A stretch of 7,509 nt of DNA from Actinomycetota bacterium (GTDB lineage Bacteria > Actinomycetota > Thermoleophilia > Solirubrobacterales > Solirubrobacteraceae). The notes below the pieces were generated by a model, which saw only the letters and a list, made by a program, of their open reading frames with translations, was not told the DNA's origin and searched no databases. Location of the stretch: assembly GCA_005788585.1 (NCBI GenBank), contig SYBY01000452.1:1-7509 (forward strand), in the 5' to 3' direction. Of this stretch, positions 4,967 to 7,509 are shown piece by piece (the stretch's first letter is position 1; each line of letters opens with the position of its first letter). A program made the position numbers and the translations under genes.

Positions 4967-6121
4967 TCAGCGCGTGTTGTCGTCGACGAGCTGCTGCATC
5001 TGCGACACGATCTCCTGGGTGGTGTTCCCGGTGATCTCGCGCGTCTGCACCGGCTGCTCGGAACTGCTGAGCGCGAGCCAGCCCGCGACGGCCAGGATCG
5101 CGACGATGGCGGCGGCGGCGATCCACCGGCCGGGACGGCGCCGGCGCGTCGAGGCCTGGGTGACCTCCGGCGGCCGGCCGGCGGCCGGTTCGGCGGCGCG
5201 CGGCTCGATGCGGCGCACCGGCGGCGCGGGGGTCGCCACGCGGGTCTGCTCGGTCGAGGCCAGCACGCGCGTCTGGTCGGTGACGCCCTGGACCCGCCCA
5301 CCCGACGCACCCGCGTGCAGCGCGAGGCGCATCTCCTCGGCGGTGGCGTACCGATCCTCGGCGCGCAGCGCGAGTGCCCGTTCGATCACGGTCGCGAGGC
5401 CGGCCGGGATGCTGCGGTCCATGGCGTCCAGACGCGCGGGCGGCTGGTTCTGCTGGAGCATGACGAGCTCGGGCAGCGACGTGGCCTCGTACGGCAGCCT
5501 GCCGGCGAGCAGCTGGTAGGCGACGACCCCGAGGCCGTAGATGTCCGAACGCGGCGTGGCCGGCTCACCATGCGCCTGCTCGGGTGCGAGGTACGCGGCG
5601 GTGCCGAGCACCGAGCCGACCTGGGTGATCTGGGAGCTGCCCATCGCCTTCGCGATGCCGAAGTCGGCGAGCTTCACGGTGCCCTCGTCGGCGCGCAGGA
5701 TGTTCCCGGGCTTGACGTCGCGGTGCACCACGCCGTTGCGGTGCGCGTAGTGCAGCGCCCGGCACGCGCCGTCGGTCAGGTGCAGGACGTCGTCGAGCGG
5801 CAGGCGGCCCTCGTCACGCAGCAGCTCCGCGCACGAGCGGCCCTTGACGTACTCCATGACGATGAAGTGCCGGCCCGAGGCCTCGTCGAAGCCGAAGTCG
5901 AAGACCTGGACGATGTTGGGATGCACGAGCCGCGCCGCCGCGAGCGCCTCGCGGCGGAACCGCGAGACGAACTGCGGGTCGTCGGCGAGGTGCTCGGCGA
6001 GCAGCTTGACCGCGACGTCGCGTTCGAGCCGCCGGTCGAACGCCAGCTGCACCGTGGACATGCCGCCGGTGCCGACGCGTGCGCCGAGCTCATAGCGGTT
6101 GGCGATGACCAGGCCGCTCAC
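4967..6121 (-). CDS. Membrane-anchored Ser/Thr protein kinase (PknB type)
   Basis: A 384-residue Hanks-type kinase. The cytosolic domain (about 10-270) has the glycine loop GTGGMS (17-22), Lys39, helix-C Glu58, HRDVKPGN (133-140) with catalytic Asp135, DFG (153-155) and APE (179-181). The activation loop between them holds Ser/Thr such as T166, S170 and T174. A linker follows with two QTRV copies (283-286, 292-295), then a basic RRRRPGR stop-transfer and one transmembrane segment (333-351). Only 33 residues lie outside, with no PASTA repeats. The kinase looks complete and active. Its GTG start overlaps the lipoprotein stop as GTGA, so the two are translationally coupled. Substrates are unknown. 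The short outer tail suggests that another protein supplies the sensing, perhaps the lipoprotein (inference). Confidence 0.95.
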   Translation of the reverse strand: MSGLVIANRYELGARVGTGGMSTVQLAFDRRLERDVAVKLLAEHLADDPQFVSRFRREALAAARLVHPNIVQVFDFGFDEASGRHFIVMEYVKGRSCAELLRDEGRLPLDDVLHLTDGACRALHYAHRNGVVHRDVKPGNILRADEGTVKLADFGIAKAMGSSQITQVGSVLGTAAYLAPEQAHGEPATPRSDIYGLGVVAYQLLAGRLPYEATSLPELVMLQQNQPPARLDAMDRSIPAGLATVIERALALRAEDRYATAEEMRLALHAGASGGRVQGVTDQTRVLASTEQTRVATPAPPVRRIEPRAAEPAAGRPPEVTQASTRRRRPGRWIAAAAIVAILAVAGWLALSSSEQPVQTREITGNTTQEIVSQMQQLVDDNTR

Positions 6122-6699
6122 GGGACGATCTCCACGCCGTTGCCGTTGCCGTTGCCGTTGCCGGTCCCGACGCCCGCGCCACCGGGATTCGGGTCCTGGC
6201 CCGGCGGGGTGACGCCGCCCGGATTGGTGGGGGCCGGGGTGGGGACGGACGGTGTTGTCGGCACCGTGGGCGTCGTCTCCGGGGTGGTCGTCGGGGTCGT
6301 CTCAGGCGTCGTGGTCGGCGTGGTCTCGGGGACCGTCTCGACGGTGGTCGTCGTCTCGGTGGTCTCGGTCGTCTCGGTGGTGGTGGTGTCCGCGTTGCAG
6401 TCCTCGACGCTCTGCCCGCGCAGGCGGTCCAGGCCCTCCGTGAGGTTGCTCACCAGCGCGGGATCGACGCTCGACGGCAGGTTGTCGATGCCCTCCTGGA
6501 CCTGCCGCAGCTGGCCGTTGAGCTCGTCGCAGTCGCCGCGCTCGACGAACTCCTGGATGTCCCCGATCTCCTCGTTGAGGCTCGCGGCATCCGATGCCGG
6601 AATGCCGTCCTTCGTCCCCCCGCAGGCCACGAGGGCAGAGGCGGCGAGGCCGAGCGCGAAGGCGCAGCAGAGCAGCAGCAGGGGACGGCGCACGCTCAC
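6118..6699 (-). CDS. Secreted lipoprotein with Thr/Pro-rich tail
   Basis: A 193-residue protein that I do not assign to a named family. Residues 1-25 form a signal peptide (RR, then a leucine/alanine core), and the lipobox LVAC puts the lipid on Cys26. The mature part (about 27-104) looks helical and has two cysteines (C57, C101) that could form a disulfide. A low-complexity tail follows: Thr/Glu/Pro-rich from about 105, with ETTPTTTP repeats, then Gly/Pro, ending in a GN repeat. Such a tail may span the wall. I recall similar proteins next to kinases in Thermoleophilia. GTG 6699 is chosen because it overlaps the phosphoesterase stop as GTGA and starts right at the signal peptide; the longer frame adds 32 basic residues of shadow sequence. 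It probably works with the kinase that follows. Confidence 0.8.
   Translation of the reverse strand: MSVRRPLLLLCCAFALGLAASALVACGGTKDGIPASDAASLNEEIGDIQEFVERGDCDELNGQLRQVQEGIDNLPSSVDPALVSNLTEGLDRLRGQSVEDCNADTTTTETTETTETTTTVETVPETTPTTTPETTPTTTPETTPTVPTTPSVPTPAPTNPGGVTPPGQDPNPGGAGVGTGNGNGNGNGVEIVP
6136..6163. repeat. Hexanucleotide tandem repeat in the lipoprotein gene
   Basis: GCCGTT is repeated four times and followed by GCCG. On the coding (minus) strand this gives the alternating Gly-Asn tail near the lipoprotein C-terminus. The units are identical, so the tract could change length by slippage in steps of two residues without a frameshift. Confidence 0.85.
6265..6327 (-). repeat. 24-bp coding repeats, ETTPTTTP
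   Basis: Two full units (6327-6304, 6303-6280) and one partial unit (6279-6265) encode ETTPTTTP. Synonymous codons differ between units, so the pattern has been kept at protein level rather than arising from a recent DNA duplication. Confidence 0.75.
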
Positions 6700-7427
6700 T
6701 GACCGTACTGGAGGCGCTCGGCGAGGGATGAAGGGAGCCCTGCGTGGAGGATCGCGGCGCCCGCGCCCTCGATGTCGTAGGTCGTCCGGCGCCATTGGGC
6801 GGTCCAGGCCGACGTGTCGAGCAGCAGCCAGGCCGCCCGGGGATCACCGTCGCGCGGCTGCCCCACGGACCCGGGATTCAGCAGCCACTGGCCGCTGCCG
6901 ATGCCGGTCAGCGCCCCGCCCGCGCGAGTCTGCCCGTCGACGCCCTGACCCGGCTCGCGGGAGAACGACAGCGCGACGTGCGTGTGCCCGATGAGCGCGA
7001 CGCGCTGCTCCTGCACGTCGAGGCAGCGCTCGGCCAGCAGCGAGCTGAGCACGTACTCCCAGATCGGGTCTCGCGGGCTGGCGTGGAACAGGCCGATGTC
7101 CTCCTCGAGCCCGTCCGGGGTCAGGCGGCGCAGGAACTCGAGGTTGTCGAGGTCCATCTCGTCCTGGGTCCAGCGGGCGGCGATGGCGGCGTTGCGGGAG
7201 AAGTCGTCCATGGGCATCGTGCCGGTGACCACGAGGTCGTGGTTGCCCGCCAGGCAGATCGCGCAGTGCTCACGCGCCAGGCGCACGCAGGCGTTGGGAT
7301 CGGCGCCGTAGCCGACGAGATCGCCGAGACACCACGCTTCGTCGACGCCCTCGGCGTGGGCGTCGGCCAGCACCGCCTCGAAGGCGTGCCGGTTGCCGTG
7401 GATGTCGGACAGGACCGCGATGCGCAT
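6696..7427 (-). CDS. Metallophosphoesterase, calcineurin-like (YfcE/MJ0936 type)
   Basis: A 243-residue single-domain hydrolase using two metal ions to cut phosphomonoester or phosphodiester bonds. All metal motifs are present: D8-x-H10 (SDIHGN), GD-x-VGYG with D36, GNHD (61-64), H115 in FHASP, and GHTH (147-150). LLNPGSVGQPRDGDPRA near the C-terminus is typical of the YfcE-like group. No signal peptide is seen, so it is cytosolic. The natural substrate is unknown. It is not a PPM-type kinase-antagonist phosphatase, but activity against phosphoproteins or nucleotides cannot be excluded. ATG 7427 starts directly at beta-1 (MRIAVLSDIHG), and I see no clear Shine-Dalgarno. It is the first gene of the three-gene minus-strand cluster, and its stop overlaps the lipoprotein start as GTGA. 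Confidence 0.93.
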   Translation of the reverse strand: MRIAVLSDIHGNRHAFEAVLADAHAEGVDEAWCLGDLVGYGADPNACVRLAREHCAICLAGNHDLVVTGTMPMDDFSRNAAIAARWTQDEMDLDNLEFLRRLTPDGLEEDIGLFHASPRDPIWEYVLSSLLAERCLDVQEQRVALIGHTHVALSFSREPGQGVDGQTRAGGALTGIGSGQWLLNPGSVGQPRDGDPRAAWLLLDTSAWTAQWRRTTYDIEGAGAAILHAGLPSSLAERLQYGQ

Positions 7428-7435
7428 GTGCGACA

Positions 7436-7509
7436 GTGCGTGGGGTGCTCGGGGAACGTCTGCGCCTGCCCGCCGCGGTCCTCGCGGCCGTGCTCGTCGC
7501 AGAGCTGGC
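7436..7509 (+). CDS. Possible start of a divergent membrane protein gene (partial)
   Basis: From a GTG at 7436 the frame stays open to the window edge and reads VRGVLGERLRLPAAVLAAVLVAELA: basic residues, then a hydrophobic stretch like a first membrane segment or signal. A second GTG at 7445 is possible. The start would be only 8 bp from that of the phosphoesterase on the other strand, so both would need very short leaders. No promoter or Shine-Dalgarno is evident. With only 24 codons visible, the call is tentative. Confidence 0.35.
   Translation, partial: MRGVLGERLRLPAAVLAAVLVAEL

Noticed and set aside
4945..5310. N-terminal extension of the SDR frame to 5310
   Set aside because: The added 122 residues are Arg/Pro/Ser-rich antisense-type sequence from the kinase gene frame; the SDR fold begins right after the ATG at 4944.
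6136..6400. Possible CRISPR-like or mobile repeat array
   Set aside because: The repeats are in frame inside the lipoprotein gene, with no spacers; they encode Thr/Pro and Gly/Asn tracts.
4943..6994. 683-codon open frame on the plus strand across the kinase and lipoprotein genes
   Set aside because: It is antisense to two clear genes, lacks any domain, and contains low-complexity Val/Ser runs that mirror the Thr-rich repeats. High GC makes such long shadow frames common.

Overview
The window is about 70% GC, dense in genes, and uses GTG starts freely. The protein set suggests a high-GC actinobacterium. From memory, without any search, the class Thermoleophilia (Solirubrobacterales and relatives) fits best. 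The reasons are a bacterial-type tRNA-guanine transglycosylase with a characteristic insert, an MpaB/DUF2236 oxygenase with a TetR regulator, and a phosphoesterase / threonine-rich lipoprotein / Ser-Thr kinase cluster. I see no mobile element, tRNA, rRNA or CRISPR array.

Left part (1-2467, plus strand): a MarR-type regulator comes first. Its promoter has a perfect 8+8 bp palindrome lying over the -35 box, a classic autorepression layout. Next is a small heat-shock protein (Hsp20). Its short leader can fold into a hairpin that hides the Shine-Dalgarno sequence, so it is a candidate RNA thermometer. A perfect 14-bp inverted repeat follows the gene, and its loop carries a 14-base copy of the leader sequence. 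Then comes tgt, a queuosine-type tRNA-guanine transglycosylase, probably read from an almost leaderless mRNA.

Middle (2468-4944): an MpaB-family (DUF2236) putative haem oxygenase and a TetR regulator form a two-gene operon with an ATGA overlap. An 8+8 bp palindrome in the promoter region is the likely TetR operator. A short-chain dehydrogenase converges on this operon from the other strand, and its 3' end overlaps the TetR gene by 40 bp.

Right part (4967-7427, minus strand, read right to left): a calcineurin-like metallophosphoesterase, a lipoprotein with a low-complexity Thr/Pro tail, and a membrane-anchored Ser/Thr protein kinase follow one another. Both junctions have a 4-nt GTGA overlap, so the three are almost certainly co-translated. 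The kinase has only a very short outside tail, so the lipoprotein may be its envelope-side partner. The dehydrogenase starts 22 nt after the kinase and may be read with it. At the right edge a divergent plus-strand gene may begin.

The points most worth a second look are the hsp20 leader hairpin with its matching 3' hairpin loop, the two regulator/operator pairs, and the phosphoesterase-lipoprotein-kinase cluster as a possible envelope signalling unit.
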